DNA of 64,000 bases from Methylobacterium terrae (GTDB taxonomy: Bacteria; Pseudomonadota; Alphaproteobacteria; Rhizobiales; Beijerinckiaceae): positions 3,620,001-3,684,000 of the forward strand of contig NZ_CP029553.1 of the NCBI RefSeq assembly GCF_003173755.1, in the 5' to 3' direction. Of this stretch, positions 35,980 to 46,159 are shown in pieces (the stretch's first letter is position 1; each line of letters begins with the position of its first letter). Under the pieces are notes generated by a model. It searched no databases and was not told the origin of the DNA. It saw only the letters and a program-made list of their open reading frames with translations. Made by a program: the position numbers and the translations under genes.

Positions 35980-36396
35980 ACGATTACTCCATCCGGCCCG
36001 ATCGCCGCCGTTACCATGTCCCGTGCGACCCTCATCGGCATGGGCTTCGGATTGTACCCCCTCCGTTCGCTTCCAGAGAAGCACGGTCTGGAACGAGGGA
36101 GCCACCGGATCCCGTATTAGGGCGCCGAAGTCGATACCGGCCTGTCGCGCAAGATGCACCAAATCGTGCGTGTAGAGATCGGGCGGCTCCTCCCGAGCAG
36201 GAAAACGATTGAAGCGCAGATGTGACATCACAGCCGCCTTCAGTGCGCACTCGACGGCGAAACCAGCTGCGCTCCACGCTTCGAGCGGGTGCGAACGGTT
36301 CAATAATGTGCGCGAGGCTGCCTGGTTGCGGCGAGCGACGCCGCACCATGCCTCGACCGTCTCGGGCTGTTGTCCGAGGACGAACTCGTCAGGCAT
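35946..36396 (-). pseudogene. HEPN-domain protein gene with a frameshift
   Basis: The first frame gives MPDEFVLGQQPETVEAWCGV through AGFAVECALKAAVMSHLRF and LYTHDLVHLARQAGIDFGAL to VLLWKRTEG. The protein continues in another frame as YNPKPMPMRVARDMVTAAIG and PDGVIVWLARRYRLDI. The shift is explained by one extra base in the run of five C at 36057-36061. Corrected, it is 149 residues and fits a HEPN-like helical protein (conserved ECALKA and LYTHDL). It may be an inactive defence or toxin gene, a sequencing error, or a slippage site. Confidence 0.65.
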
Positions 36397-36575
36397 GAGG
36401 CCTGCTCGACAGCATCACGATCCTATTCGTGCATCACGTGTCGCTAGAGCATTGTCCGACGAAGTGGATACCGGTTCGCCGCAGACAATGCGGCAGACTC
36501 AGAAACCTAAAGCACTCATCCCGCACCATGCGAGCGGCGAAGTGCCGGTATCCAAACGACCCGACCGATACGCCC

Positions 36576-38111
36576 CTACCCCTCGATCTCGATGCGCGCC
36601 TCGACCCCGAGCAGCCGCCCGAGCCCGCGCAGCCGGTTCGACAGCCGATCGCTCGCCAGATCCTTCAGATCCTGCGGCAGGGTGAGGACGATCGCGCCGT
36701 CGCGCATCGCGAGCGGCGTGCGCGGCAGGATCCCCTCCATCGCCACCGAGACCGGAAAGGCGACGCGCAGCACGGCGCCCAGGAGCCGCGCCTGCTCGAA
36801 CAGCCGCGGGCCGGCGAGCTGGCGCAGCAGCGGGCTCGCCTTCTCGGGGGCGACGCCCTCGTGGCGGAAGAACACCGCGACGGCGAGGTAGGCCCGGCCC
36901 GGATGGTCGATCCCGACGAAGGAGGCGTGGGCGATGACGTTGAGGCTCTGCTCGCCGCGGTAATCCGGATGGGTGCGCCAGCCGACATCGGCCAGCAAGC
37001 AGGCGGCGTGGCGCAGCCGGCGCTCGTCGGCGGTCTCAGGCGTCGACAGGCTCGCCATGAAGGCGTCGGTCCAGGCCTGCAATTCGGGGCCGTGGCCGGG
37101 GCTGCGGCAGCGCAGGCGGTTGAGCTCGCTCGCCGCGAGCAGCAGCGGGTCTCGCGCGCGGGCGGCGGCGTCGAGCTTCTCGAACAGCAGGCCCTCGCGC
37201 ACGCCGGTGGCCGAGATCGCGATCTCGCGCGGACGCCCCGAGCGGATCACCTCCTCCAGCACCACGGCGCCGTAGGCGAGCAGCGGCCTGCGCGCCTCGG
37301 ACACGGTCTCGACGGCGGCGAGCGTCGCGGCGTCGGATTGCTCGACGACCTGGAGGAAGGACAGCTCGTCGTTCGGCTCGATGGTGTAGCCGTGCATCAC
37401 GTGCAGGCGGTAGTCCCGCGCCGCCTGGTGCAGGCGGGCGAGCGCCCGCCAGGTGCCGCCGACGGCGTAGAAGGTGCGGCCTCTCAAGGTATCGAGCTGC
37501 GGGCCGGCCTTCCTGAGGGCTTCCGCCGCGAGCTTGCGCGCCTTCTTGAGCGAGCCGCCGCTGAGGTCCTGGAGCGCGAGGCCGCCGAGCGGCATGGTCA
37601 CGCCGCTGCCGATCGCCGAGCCGCGCACGTCGACGAGTTCGAGGCTGCCGCCGCCGAGATCGCCGACGACGCCGTCCGGCGCGTGGAACCCCGAGATGAC
37701 GCCGTAGGCCGACAGTTCCGCCTCGCGCCGGCCCGACAACAGTTCGATCGGGTGGCCGCAGGCGGCCTGTGCCGCCTCGAGGAAGGCCGGGCCGTTCTCG
37801 GCGTCGCGGGCGGCGGCGGTGGCCAGCACGAAGACCTGGCCGACCCGCATCGTCTCGCACAGGACCCGGAACCGGGCGAGCGCCTGGAGGGCACGGCGCA
37901 CCGCCTCCTCGTTGAGGCGGCCGGTGGAGAGCACGTTGCGGCCGAGGCCGCACAGGACCTTCTCGTTGTAGAGCGGCGTCGGCGCCCGGCTGATGCCCGA
38001 ATAGGCGACCAGCCGGACGGAGTTCGAGCCGATATCGATGATCGCGACGGGGGCGCCGGGCTCGATCCGGGCGAGCGCGGCTTCGTTCAGGGCGGTCTGA
38101 TCCAGGCCCAT
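36576..38111 (-). CDS. ppx: Exopolyphosphatase / pppGpp phosphatase (Ppx/GppA)
   Basis: Ppx removes terminal phosphates from polyphosphate and may act on pppGpp. The product of 511 residues has the actin-like ATPase motifs AIIDIGSNSVRLVAYSG at about 23-39 and VVGDLGGGSLELVDVRGS at about 148-165, then a Ppx C-terminal HD-like domain (RRLRHAACLLADVGWRTHPD). The ATG at 38111 has a GAGGA site six bases upstream; an ATG 12 bases earlier is in frame. It lies 65 bases downstream of ppk, so synthesis and breakdown of polyphosphate are encoded together. Confidence 0.92.
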   Translation of the reverse strand: MGLDQTALNEAALARIEPGAPVAIIDIGSNSVRLVAYSGISRAPTPLYNEKVLCGLGRNVLSTGRLNEEAVRRALQALARFRVLCETMRVGQVFVLATAAARDAENGPAFLEAAQAACGHPIELLSGRREAELSAYGVISGFHAPDGVVGDLGGGSLELVDVRGSAIGSGVTMPLGGLALQDLSGGSLKKARKLAAEALRKAGPQLDTLRGRTFYAVGGTWRALARLHQAARDYRLHVMHGYTIEPNDELSFLQVVEQSDAATLAAVETVSEARRPLLAYGAVVLEEVIRSGRPREIAISATGVREGLLFEKLDAAARARDPLLLAASELNRLRCRSPGHGPELQAWTDAFMASLSTPETADERRLRHAACLLADVGWRTHPDYRGEQSLNVIAHASFVGIDHPGRAYLAVAVFFRHEGVAPEKASPLLRQLAGPRLFEQARLLGAVLRVAFPVSVAMEGILPRTPLAMRDGAIVLTLPQDLKDLASDRLSNRLRGLGRLLGVEARIEIEG

Positions 38112-38176
38112 CCAGGTCCTCATGACGGGAGCGCCGCCGGACGGATGGCCCCGGGGACCGACCCCCGACCGCCGCG

Positions 38177-40507
38177 TCAGGCGCGCTGGGCGCGCCGGCT
38201 GAGCGCGCGCGGACTTGATTTCTTCGATGCCTTCCCGCGCCCCGACAGGCTCGGGTTGGTCATGAAATACTTGTGCGCGTTGAAGGGTTCCTCGCCCTCG
38301 GCGGGCTCGATCCGCTCGCTCGCGCCCGACGCCAGTACACGCCAGCTCTGCTGGTTGTCGAGGAGATTCGCCATCATGATCTGGTCGAGCACCTGCTGGT
38401 GCACCGTCGGGTTGAGGATCGGCAGCATCGCCTCGACCCTGCGGTCGAGGTTGCGGCTCATCAGGTCCGCCGACGAGATGTAGACCCTGGCCTTGGGGTG
38501 CGGCAGCCCGGCACCGTTGCCGAAGGCGTAGACCCGGCCGTGCTCGAGGAAGCGCCCGACGATCGACTTGACGCGGATGTTCTCCGACAGGCCCGGCACC
38601 CCGGGGCGCAGGCAGCAGATGCCCCGCACCACGCAGTCGATCGGCACCCCGGCCTCGCTCGCGTCGTAGAGCGCGTCGATGATCTGGGTGTCGACGAGCG
38701 AGTTGCACTTGATCCAGATCGCCGCCGGACGGCCGGCCTTCGCGTGCGCGATCTCCTCGGCGATGTGCTCGAGCAGCCGCGCCTTGAGGGTCAGCGGCGA
38801 GACCGCCATCCGCTCGAGTTCCGCCGGCTCGGCGTAGCCGGTGATGAAGTTGAAGATCCGCGAGACGTCGCGGCCGATCACCGGGTCGGCGGTGAAGAAC
38901 GACAGGTCGGTGTAGATCCGGGCGGTGATCGGGTGGTAGTTGCCGGTGCCGACGTGGCAGTAGCTCACCAGGCGGTCGCCCTCGCGGCGCACCACCATCG
39001 AGAGCTTGGCGTGGGTCTTCAGCTCGATGAAGCCGAACACCACCTGGGCGCCGGCCTTCTCGAGGTTGCGGGCCCAGCGGATGTTGGCCTCCTCGTCGAA
39101 GCGCGCCTTGAGCTCGACGAGGGCCGTCACCGACTTGCCGGCCTCCGCGGCTTCCGCGAGAGCCGCGACGATGGGTGAGTTCGACGAGGTGCGGTAGAGC
39201 GTCTGCTTGATCGCCACGACGTTCGGGTCGCGGGCGGCCTGCGACAGGAACTGCACCACCGAGTCGAACGACTCGTAGGGGTGGTGGACGATGAAGTCCT
39301 TCTGGCGGATCGCCGCGAAGCAGTCGCCGCCGCTCTCGCGGATGCGCTCGGGGAAGCGCGGGTTGTAGGGCTTGAACTTCAGGTCCGGCCGGTCGATCCC
39401 GACGATCTGGGACAGCTCGTTGAGGGCGAGCATCCCCTCGACGAGGAACACCGCATCGACCGCGATCTCGAGCTCGTCGGCGACGAAGGTGCGCAGGTCC
39501 TCCGGCATGTTGGCGTCGACCTCGAGCCGGATCACCACGCCGCGGCGGCGCTGCTTCAGCGCCGTCTCGAAGTGGCGCACCAGGTCCTCGGCCTCCTCCT
39601 CGATCTCGAGGTCGGAATCGCGCACCACCCGGAAGCCGCCCTGGCCCTTGACGAGGTAGCCCGGGAAGAGCCGGCTCGTGAACAGCACGATCACCTGCTC
39701 GATGGCGATGAAGCGCGCGGTGCCGCTGCCGCCCGGATCGGGCAGGCGCACGAAGCGGTCGATGATCGAGGGCAGGCGGATCAGCGCCCGCAGCACCCGG
39801 GCGTCGCGCGGCCGCACGAGGGTCAGCGCGATGGTCGAGCCGAGGTTGGGGATGAACGGGAACGGGTGCGCCGGGTCGATGGCGAGCGGCGTCAGCACCG
39901 GGAAGATGTGCTGGAGGAAGTAATCCTCGAGCCAGGCCGCCTCCTCGGCCGTGAGGTCCATCGCCTCCACGAGGTCGATGGCGTTCTGGTGCAGGGCCTC
40001 GCGCAGCTCGCGCCAGCGCCGCTGCTGGTCGCGGGCGAGGCCCGACACCTCGGCGTCGATGCGGGCGAGCTGCTCGGCCGGCGACAGGCCGTCGGCGGAC
40101 GGCGCGGTGAGGCCGGCCCGGACCTGGTCGTGCAGGCCGGCGACCCGCACCATGAAGAACTCGTCGAGGTTGTTGGCCGAGATCGACAGGAAGCGCAGCT
40201 GCTCGAGCAGCGGGTGGCCGGTATTCGAGGCCTCCTCCAGCACCCGGCGGTTGAACTGCAGCCAGGACAATTCGCGGTTCACGAACCGGCCGGGCTCGTG
40301 GCGCAGGGCCCGGCCCGCCGCCACGGCGTCGGCCTTCGCCCGGCGGGCGGCGTCCTGGGCGGCGTCGGCCTCGTCGGCGGCGCGCACGGCCGCGGGGGCG
40401 GCGAGCCCCTCGACCGCATCGTGACGGGCACCCTCGGCGGTCGCAGGCGTCGCCTCGGTCTCGTCGAGGACCGGGATGGCACTGGCTCCGGCAGCGGTGT
40501 CCGACAC
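38177..40507 (-). CDS. ppk1: Polyphosphate kinase 1
   Basis: Ppk1 makes polyphosphate from ATP. The 776-residue product has a disordered Ala-rich N-terminal extension of about 70 residues. The N domain follows with [20 protein letters not shown] and [20 protein letters not shown]. The catalytic part has [40 protein letters not shown] and [20 protein letters not shown] (reactive His). The C-terminal part has [12 protein letters not shown]. Length apart from the extension is normal. It is followed by ppx. Confidence 0.95.
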   Translation of the reverse strand: MSDTAAGASAIPVLDETEATPATAEGARHDAVEGLAAPAAVRAADEADAAQDAARRAKADAVAAGRALRHEPGRFVNRELSWLQFNRRVLEEASNTGHPLLEQLRFLSISANNLDEFFMVRVAGLHDQVRAGLTAPSADGLSPAEQLARIDAEVSGLARDQQRRWRELREALHQNAIDLVEAMDLTAEEAAWLEDYFLQHIFPVLTPLAIDPAHPFPFIPNLGSTIALTLVRPRDARVLRALIRLPSIIDRFVRLPDPGGSGTARFIAIEQVIVLFTSRLFPGYLVKGQGGFRVVRDSDLEIEEEAEDLVRHFETALKQRRRGVVIRLEVDANMPEDLRTFVADELEIAVDAVFLVEGMLALNELSQIVGIDRPDLKFKPYNPRFPERIRESGGDCFAAIRQKDFIVHHPYESFDSVVQFLSQAARDPNVVAIKQTLYRTSSNSPIVAALAEAAEAGKSVTALVELKARFDEEANIRWARNLEKAGAQVVFGFIELKTHAKLSMVVRREGDRLVSYCHVGTGNYHPITARIYTDLSFFTADPVIGRDVSRIFNFITGYAEPAELERMAVSPLTLKARLLEHIAEEIAHAKAGRPAAIWIKCNSLVDTQIIDALYDASEAGVPIDCVVRGICCLRPGVPGLSENIRVKSIVGRFLEHGRVYAFGNGAGLPHPKARVYISSADLMSRNLDRRVEAMLPILNPTVHQQVLDQIMMANLLDNQQSWRVLASGASERIEPAEGEEPFNAHKYFMTNPSLSGRGKASKKSSPRALSRRAQRA

Positions 40508-40650
40508 GTTTGCTCCTCCTTGGATCGACGCCGGGTCAGTGGCTTCCAGCCCTCCCCGGTGACAGGACAGTTTGACATTTGCGTGAAGGCCGGCGGCGCG
40601 GGCCGCGATTCACCCCACGAATCGATCGGACGACATATCGATAGGAAGAC

Positions 40651-41382
40651 TTACCCCTCGCCCTCCGGTTCCTCGCCCGCCTCGTCGCTGCCCTCGTCCT
40701 CGCCACCCTCGAGGGCCGCCAGGGTCGCGAGCGCCAGCGGCCGGGTGATGCGCCGGCGCCGGCTCAGGCCCTCGCGGTCGAGGAGCGCCACCACGTCGCG
40801 GGCCCGCGCCAGCGACCGGTCGAGGCGCAGGGCCAGGGCGTCGACCACGCTGGTATCGACGACGAGCTGGCGGTCGAGGAAGAGCTTCACCAGCACCACC
40901 TTGAGCAGGGCCTCGTCCGGGGGGGCGAGGCTCGCGCCCGGCGCGAGGCGAAGCCGCGAGCGCAGGTCCGGCGTGGCAAGGCCCCAGGCCTCGACCGGGC
41001 CGGATCCCGTCACCACCACGCTCAGGCCCCGCTCGCGGACGAGGTTGAGGAGGTGGAACAGGGCCTTCTCGTCGCGGCCCGGCTCCCGGTCGGCATCCTC
41101 GATCACCAGGGCGTCGGCTCGCGCCAGCTCCGGCACCGCCTCCGCCGTCACCGCGGCGACCGGCACGGTGAGCGCGCCGGAGCGCTCGGCGAAGATCGCC
41201 GCGAGGTGGCTCTTGCCGCTGCCCGGCGGGCCGGTGAGCACCAGCACCCGGTCCGGCCATTCGGGCCAGGCCTCGATGCGGGCGTAAGCCCCCTCGTTGG
41301 TCGGGCTGACCAGGAAGTCCTCGAGCCCGAAGCGGGGGGCGACGGGCAGGTCGAGGGCGAGCTGGCGCGGCTGGTCGGGCAT
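40651..41382 (-). CDS. hdaA: DnaA regulatory inactivator HdaA
   Basis: HdaA couples the replication clamp to ATP hydrolysis by DnaA and so prevents over-initiation. The 243-residue product has the N-terminal clamp-binding motif QLALDL at about 6-11, the AAA+ Walker A GPPGSGKSHLA at about 51-61, Walker B ALVIEDAD, and a short helical lid. The last 20 residues are acidic (GGEDEGSDEAGEEPEGEG). It lies downstream of the AI-2E permease gene, in the gene order usual for Rhizobiales. Confidence 0.9.
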   Translation of the reverse strand: MPDQPRQLALDLPVAPRFGLEDFLVSPTNEGAYARIEAWPEWPDRVLVLTGPPGSGKSHLAAIFAERSGALTVPVAAVTAEAVPELARADALVIEDADREPGRDEKALFHLLNLVRERGLSVVVTGSGPVEAWGLATPDLRSRLRLAPGASLAPPDEALLKVVLVKLFLDRQLVVDTSVVDALALRLDRSLARARDVVALLDREGLSRRRRITRPLALATLAALEGGEDEGSDEAGEEPEGEG

Positions 41383-41411
41383 GCGGGGTTCGTGGGCGCT
41401 CTTCGACGGGT

Positions 41412-42602
41412 TCAGGGCTTCGATATGGCGGGCGGCGCCGCGTTGGCCACCGCCGGCTTGGCATCCACAGGCTTGGCGACCACAGGCTTGGCGACCACGG
41501 GCTCGGCCACCACCACCGTCGCGTCGGCGCCGAGGATCGGCGTGCCGTCGTGGTAGAGGCGGCTCTCCAGGTAGCGCTTCACCGCGAAGCGGGCGACGAC
41601 CCCGAGCGCCGCCGCCACCGGCACCGCCAGGAGCAGCCCGAGGAAGCCGAACAGCGAGCCGAAGGCGAGGAGCGCGAACATCAGCCAGACCGGGTGCAGC
41701 CGCACCGCGTCGCCGACGAGCTTGGGCTGGAGCACGTTGCCTTCGAGGAACTGCCCGACCAGGAAAACCCCGACCGTCAGCAGCACCGAGACCCAGTCGG
41801 GCCAGAACTGCACCAGCGCGACCCCGGTGGAGAGCAGGAAGCCGGTGAGCGAGCCGACATACGGGATGAAGGTGAGGAAGCCCGCCATCAGGCCGATCAG
41901 CACGCCGAAATTCAGCCCGACCAGCCACAGGCCGACCGCGTAGAAGGTGCCGAGGATCAGGCAGACCAGGCTCTGGCCGCGGATGAAGGCGGTGATGGCG
42001 CCGTCGATGTCGCGGGCCAGCATCCGGGCGGTGTCGCGGTGGCGCGGCGGCACCCAGCGGTCGAGGGTCGCGATCATCCGGTCCCAGTCGACCAGCAGGT
42101 AGAACGCCACCACGGGCGTCACCACGAGCAGCGAGACGATGCCGACGATCGCCTGGCTGCCCGACCACAGCGAACGCAGGAAGGCGAGGATCCAGGCCAC
42201 CGCCTGCCCCATCAGGTTGCTGACGGAGGATTGCAGGTCCTGCAGCGCGCTCGCGCCGCCGACCCGCTCGATCAGGGGACCGGCCCGCTCGGCGATGATC
42301 GCCTGGAGCTTCGCGATCATCGCCGGCAGCGAGGCGACGAGCGCCGCGACCTGGTTGGCCGCGAGCGGCACCACCAGGATCAGGGCCAGGATCAGCCCGC
42401 AGACGAAGACCGCCAGGATGATCAGCGTCGCGGTGAGCCGCCCGAGCCCGAGCCGCTCGAGCCGGTCGGCGACGGGATCGAGGGCGTAGGCGAGCGCGGC
42501 ACCCGCCACGAAGGGCAGCAGCACGTCGCGCAGCTGGTAGAGCAGGAAGACCAGCACGGCGAGGACGGCCAGGGTGAGGGCGGCCCGGCGTTGGATCGGC
42601 AT
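41412..42602 (-). CDS. AI-2E family transporter (PerM-like permease)
   Basis: The product (396 residues from the ATG at 42602) is an inner membrane protein with about eight helices. It has the family regions YALDPVADRLERLGLGRLTA, FLTFIPYVGSLTGFLLSTGV and VGQFLEGNVLQPKLVGDAVR near residue 300. Family members export small molecules or sodium; the substrate is unknown. The cytoplasmic tail is a repeat-rich stretch (EPVVAKPVVAKPVDAKPAV) encoded by four 15-base repeats. A longer in-frame start lies 21 bases upstream. Confidence 0.9.
   Translation of the reverse strand: MPIQRRAALTLAVLAVLVFLLYQLRDVLLPFVAGAALAYALDPVADRLERLGLGRLTATLIILAVFVCGLILALILVVPLAANQVAALVASLPAMIAKLQAIIAERAGPLIERVGGASALQDLQSSVSNLMGQAVAWILAFLRSLWSGSQAIVGIVSLLVVTPVVAFYLLVDWDRMIATLDRWVPPRHRDTARMLARDIDGAITAFIRGQSLVCLILGTFYAVGLWLVGLNFGVLIGLMAGFLTFIPYVGSLTGFLLSTGVALVQFWPDWVSVLLTVGVFLVGQFLEGNVLQPKLVGDAVRLHPVWLMFALLAFGSLFGFLGLLLAVPVAAALGVVARFAVKRYLESRLYHDGTPILGADATVVVAEPVVAKPVVAKPVDAKPAVANAAPPAISKP
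41455..41514 (-). repeat. Four 15-base tandem repeats in the AI-2E permease tail
   Basis: Four consecutive 15-base units (41455, 41470, 41485, 41500), each close to GGCTTGGCGACCACA on the plus strand, encode the Val-Ala-(Lys/Glu)-Pro-Val tail. As the unit is a multiple of three, gain or loss of a unit keeps the frame. Confidence 0.85.
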
Positions 42603-42677
42603 CGCGGTTCGAGCCCGTCGCACGCGCGAATCCGTCGCGCCCCGGCCGACCCGAGATGGAAGGGCCGCGCCGCAGGG

Positions 42678-43235
42678 TCAAGCGCCGGACCGGGTCCGCA
42701 TCGACCGGAGGCCCTGGATCGCCGCCGAGGCGACCGACAGACCGGCGAGCGCCGGCATCGCGAGCGCCTCCGCCGCTGGAGCCTCGATCCCGAGCGCACG
42801 GCCGCCGAGGAGCCAGGCCAGGAAGGCGATCTGGCCCGCGGTGTTGAGCTTGCCGACGAGGAGCGGCGGGGTGTCCAGCGGGCGGCCGGCGAGCCGGGCG
42901 ATACCGGCGCCCACCACCATCAGGGAGTCGCGGGCGACCAGCACGACCGGGAACCAGGCCGGCACGAGCCCGGCGAGGGTCAGGCCCACCAGCACGCCGA
43001 GCATCAGGGCCTTGTCGGCCAGGGGATCGAGGATCGCGCCGAGGCGGCTCGTCAGGCCGTAGCGGCGGGCGAGGAAGCCGTCGATGCCGTCCGAGATCCC
43101 CGCCAGCGCGAAGAGCAGGAAGGCGGTCCCCCAGGCCTCCCGCACGATGGCCCAGACGACGACCGGCACCACGGCGAGGCGCGCGGCGGTGATCAGGTTC
43201 GGCAGCGATCGGAGGAGGGTCGGCGACGGCGTCAT
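42678..43235 (-). CDS. CDP-alcohol phosphatidyltransferase family protein (PgsA/Cls-like)
   Basis: The 185-residue inner membrane protein has the family motif DGIDGFLARRYGLTSRLGAI followed by LDPLADK (DGx2ARx8Gx3Dx3D) at about 51-77, and four or five helices. It probably makes phosphatidylglycerophosphate or a similar phospholipid from CDP-diacylglycerol. The product cannot be decided from sequence alone. The ATG at 43235 is preferred; a longer start 63 bases upstream would overlap the purM promoter. It is divergent from purM and upstream of the AI-2E permease gene. Confidence 0.9.
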   Translation of the reverse strand: MTPSPTLLRSLPNLITAARLAVVPVVVWAIVREAWGTAFLLFALAGISDGIDGFLARRYGLTSRLGAILDPLADKALMLGVLVGLTLAGLVPAWFPVVLVARDSLMVVGAGIARLAGRPLDTPPLLVGKLNTAGQIAFLAWLLGGRALGIEAPAAEALAMPALAGLSVASAAIQGLRSMRTRSGA

Positions 43236-43326
43236 GGCTCCCCCCGGCTGCCCCGACTCGCGATCACGCACAAGAGCGGCTAAGAGCGGTCGCAACACGT
43301 GACGGATCGAGGCGAAGGGTCGAGGG

Positions 43327-44403
43327 ATGACGACGGGCGAGCGCCAGAACGGGATGACCTACGCGGAAGCCGGCGTCGACATCGATGCCGGCAATGCCAT
43401 GGTCGAGGCGATCAAGCCCCTGGTGCGGGCGACCCGCCGGCCGGGAGCGGACGCGGAGATCGGCGGCTTCGGCGGCCTGTTCGACCTCAAGGCGGCGGGC
43501 TTCAAGGACCCGATCCTGGTCGCGGCCAACGACGGGGTCGGCACCAAGGTCAAGATCGCGATCGAGACCGGGCGCCACGCCACGATCGGCATCGACCTCG
43601 TGGCGATGTGCGTCAACGACATCATCGTCCAGGGCGCCGAGCCGCTGTTCTTCCTCGACTACTACGCCACGGCCAAGCTCGTGCCCGGCGTCGGGGCCGA
43701 CATCGTCAGGGGCATCGCCGAGGGCTGCCGCCAGGCCGGCTGCGCGCTGATCGGCGGCGAGACCGCCGAGATGCCGGGCCTCTACGACGGCGCGGATTAC
43801 GACCTCGCGGGCTTCGCGGTGGGAGCCGCCGAGCGCGGCGCGCTCTTGCCGGTCGCCGTCATCGCGCCCGGCGACGTGGTGCTCGGCCTGCCCTCGTCGG
43901 GCGTGCACTCGAACGGGTTCTCGCTGGTGCGCCGGATCGTGGCGGCGTCGGGCCTCGGCTACGACGCGCCCGCGCCGTTCGCGGAAGGGCTGAGCCTCGG
44001 CGAGGCGCTGCTGGAGCCGACCCGGATCTACGTCAAGCCGCTGCTGGCGGCGCTCAAGGAGACCGGTCCCGGCGCCATCAAGGCGCTCGCCCACATCACC
44101 GGCGGCGGCTTCCCCGACAACCTGCCCCGCGTCCTGCCGGACGGGGTCGGCATCGCCCTGAACCTCGACGCGATAGACGTGCCGCCGGTGTTCGGCTGGC
44201 TCGCCCGCCAGGGCAACGTCGCCGAGTCCGAGATGCTGCGCACCTTCAACTGCGGCATCGGCATGGTGGTGGTGGTGGATCCGGCCCGGGCCGAGGCGGT
44301 GAGCGCGGCTTTGTCCGCCGCCGGCGAGGCGCCTGTCCGCCTCGGGCAGATCACCGCGCGCGGTGAAAGCCCGGTCACCTATGCGGGGCGCCTCGCCCTA
44401 TGA
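43327..44403 (+). CDS. purM: Phosphoribosylformylglycinamidine cyclo-ligase PurM
   Basis: PurM (AIR synthetase) closes the imidazole ring in purine synthesis using ATP. The 358-residue product has [20 protein letters not shown] at about 10-29, [71 protein letters not shown] and [20 protein letters not shown], the full set of family motifs. It overlaps purN by four bases. Confidence 0.97.
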   Translation: MTTGERQNGMTYAEAGVDIDAGNAMVEAIKPLVRATRRPGADAEIGGFGGLFDLKAAGFKDPILVAANDGVGTKVKIAIETGRHATIGIDLVAMCVNDIIVQGAEPLFFLDYYATAKLVPGVGADIVRGIAEGCRQAGCALIGGETAEMPGLYDGADYDLAGFAVGAAERGALLPVAVIAPGDVVLGLPSSGVHSNGFSLVRRIVAASGLGYDAPAPFAEGLSLGEALLEPTRIYVKPLLAALKETGPGAIKALAHITGGGFPDNLPRVLPDGVGIALNLDAIDVPPVFGWLARQGNVAESEMLRTFNCGIGMVVVVDPARAEAVSAALSAAGEAPVRLGQITARGESPVTYAGRLAL

Positions 44404-45062
44404 GCGCCCGCGCCAAGGTCGCGATCCTGATCTCCGGTCGCGGCTCCAACATGGTGTCGCTGCTGGAGGCGGCGCAGGCGCCGGACTACCCGGCCGAGAT
44501 CGTGCTCGTCGCCTCGAACCGGCCCGACGCGCCCGGCCTCGCCCGCGCCGCGGCGGCGGGCCTCGCCACCGAGGCGGTCGACCACCGCGCGTTCTCCGAC
44601 CGGGCCGCCTTCGAGCGGGCGCTCGACGAAGGCTTGCGCCGCCACGGCGTCGAGTTCCTGGTGCTCGCCGGCTTCATGCGGGTGCTGACGCCCTGGTTCG
44701 TCGAGGCCTGGGCCGGGCGGATGCTCAACATCCACCCCTCCCTGCTGCCGCTGTTTCGCGGCACCCACACCCACGCCCAGGCTCTGGCGGCGGGTGTGCG
44801 GGTGCATGGCTGCACGGTGCACTTCGTGGTGCCGGAACTCGACGCCGGCCCGATCGTCGCCCAGGCCGCCGTGCCGGTGCTGCCGGAGGACGACGAGGAT
44901 GCCTTGAGCGCCCGGGTGCTGGTGCAGGAGCACCGGCTCTATCCTGCGGCGCTCGCCCTGGTGGCGAGCGGCCGGGCCCGCCTCGACGGGGGCCGGGTGG
45001 TGTTCGCGGCGGGCAGCGGCGGCGGCGCCGAGGGCGCGCTGGTGGTGCCGGCCCTGGCCTGA
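44400..45062 (+). CDS. purN: Phosphoribosylglycinamide formyltransferase PurN
   Basis: PurN transfers the formyl group from 10-formyl-tetrahydrofolate to GAR. The 220-residue product has [15 protein letters not shown] at about 11-25, [20 protein letters not shown] with the catalytic region, [20 protein letters not shown], and [20 protein letters not shown]. Its ATG overlaps the purM stop, giving a coupled purMN pair. The 231 bases after it hold no gene I can support. Confidence 0.96.
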   Translation: MSARAKVAILISGRGSNMVSLLEAAQAPDYPAEIVLVASNRPDAPGLARAAAAGLATEAVDHRAFSDRAAFERALDEGLRRHGVEFLVLAGFMRVLTPWFVEAWAGRMLNIHPSLLPLFRGTHTHAQALAAGVRVHGCTVHFVVPELDAGPIVAQAAVPVLPEDDEDALSARVLVQEHRLYPAALALVASGRARLDGGRVVFAAGSGGGAEGALVVPALA

Positions 45063-45293
45063 CGGCGGCGGGCCGAGGCGACGGCCGGTGCGGATCATTC
45101 CCGGGCCGGCACGAGGTCTTCTTCCACGTCGGACAGCCCCGCGGGGTTGCGGAGCCGCCCGCCGGGCGAGGCCGAGCGTCGGAGGCCACGGTGCCGCAGC
45201 CCCTGCGGCATTGCACCGGCCCACGCGATCTGGCACCGCCATGGCGGCATTCCGCCAGCCCGGACCGTCCGGTCCGCACGGGGCTCTCCTCTC

Positions 45294-45653
45294 ATGATGT
45301 CCAGAGCGTCACGCCTTCTCGGCTGGCTGATCCTGGCCGCCATCACGGCGGCGACCATCGCCCCGATCGGCTACCGGCCGGTCAGCGCCATGCCGGTCTC
45401 GATCGAGCGGTTCTCCGCCTTCGCGGCGCTCGCCTTCCTGCTGTGCCTCGGCTATCCGCGCCACCGCTGGCAGGTTCTCCTGCTGACGGCCGCCGCGGCC
45501 GGCGCCCTCGAGGCGCTGCAGCTGCTCGAGCCGACCCGGCACGGCCGCGTCGCCGATTTCCTGGTGAAGGTGGTCGGCTGCGGGTGCGGCGCGGCGGCCT
45601 CGCTCGCCGCCGGCCTGGTCTGGCCCCGCCTCGTCGCCCGCGGCGAGGCGTGA
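45294..45653 (+). CDS. VanZ-like membrane protein
   Basis: The 119-residue product has about four helices and the VanZ-like pattern: ERFSAFAALAFLLCLGYPRH in the first half, and EALQLLEPTRHGRVADFLVK followed by GCGCGAAASLAAGL in the second. Proteins of this family are small inner membrane proteins of unclear role. The start is the ATG at 45294, with a second ATG directly after it. It may be transcribed alone. Confidence 0.78.
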   Translation: MMSRASRLLGWLILAAITAATIAPIGYRPVSAMPVSIERFSAFAALAFLLCLGYPRHRWQVLLLTAAAAGALEALQLLEPTRHGRVADFLVKVVGCGCGAAASLAAGLVWPRLVARGEA

Positions 45654-45659
45654 TCGGCG

Positions 45660-45815
45660 TCAGTTGATGCTGTAGGCCCGCTCGATGACGACGCCGCAGC
45701 TCTCGGCGAGGCTGAAGGCCATCTCGCGGGTCAGTCCGAAGATCAGCGGCGTCTCGCCGCGATAGAGCGTGTAGCGGCCGTCGGGCCGCACCGTGATGCG
45801 CACCGCCTCCTGCAT
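45660..45815 (-). CDS. Small hypothetical protein (51 residues)
   Basis: The product starts MQEAVRITVRPDGRYTLYRG and ends SCGVVIERAYSIN. It looks like a small beta-alpha fold with no signal or membrane helix. A GGAGGC site lies just upstream of the ATG at 45815. I do not recognise the family. It is convergent with the VanZ-like gene, with stops seven bases apart. Confidence 0.6.
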   Translation of the reverse strand: MQEAVRITVRPDGRYTLYRGETPLIFGLTREMAFSLAESCGVVIERAYSIN

Positions 45816-45907
45816 GGCTGCCTCCTCCGGTGGCCGTCCCGTTCATCGCGGGACGGCTCGCGGCCGGGGAGCTTAGGGCGATTCGCAGGCCGCGCGAAGG
45901 GGCCGGC

Positions 45908-46087
45908 TCAGGCGACGCGCCGCTTCGTCCGGCGCCGGCGCTTCGCCTTCGGCCTGACGCCGGCCTTGCTCAGCTCGGTGAGCGCCGCGCGCTGCTGGCG
46001 CCGCACTGCGTTCGCGGCGTGACCCATCCAGAATCCGGCGGCCCGGTTGGCGGCGGAGAGCCACAGGCTATACGGGGACCCCTTCAT
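45908..46087 (-). CDS. Small basic hypothetical protein (59 residues)
   Basis: The product starts MKGSPYSLWLSAANRAAGFW and ends in a very basic tail (KAKRRRRTKRRVA). A strong ribosome site (AGGAGGTGA) lies eight bases upstream of the ATG. The middle is an amphipathic helix resembling phasin-like or nucleic-acid-associated small proteins, but I cannot assign a family. Confidence 0.6.
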   Translation of the reverse strand: MKGSPYSLWLSAANRAAGFWMGHAANAVRRQQRAALTELSKAGVRPKAKRRRRTKRRVA

Positions 46088-46159
46088 GGCGATCGTCACC
46101 TCCTGACGGCTTGCACGCCGCTCCGTCAACGGCGCGGGCCCGGGACGGGTTGCGCGGGC

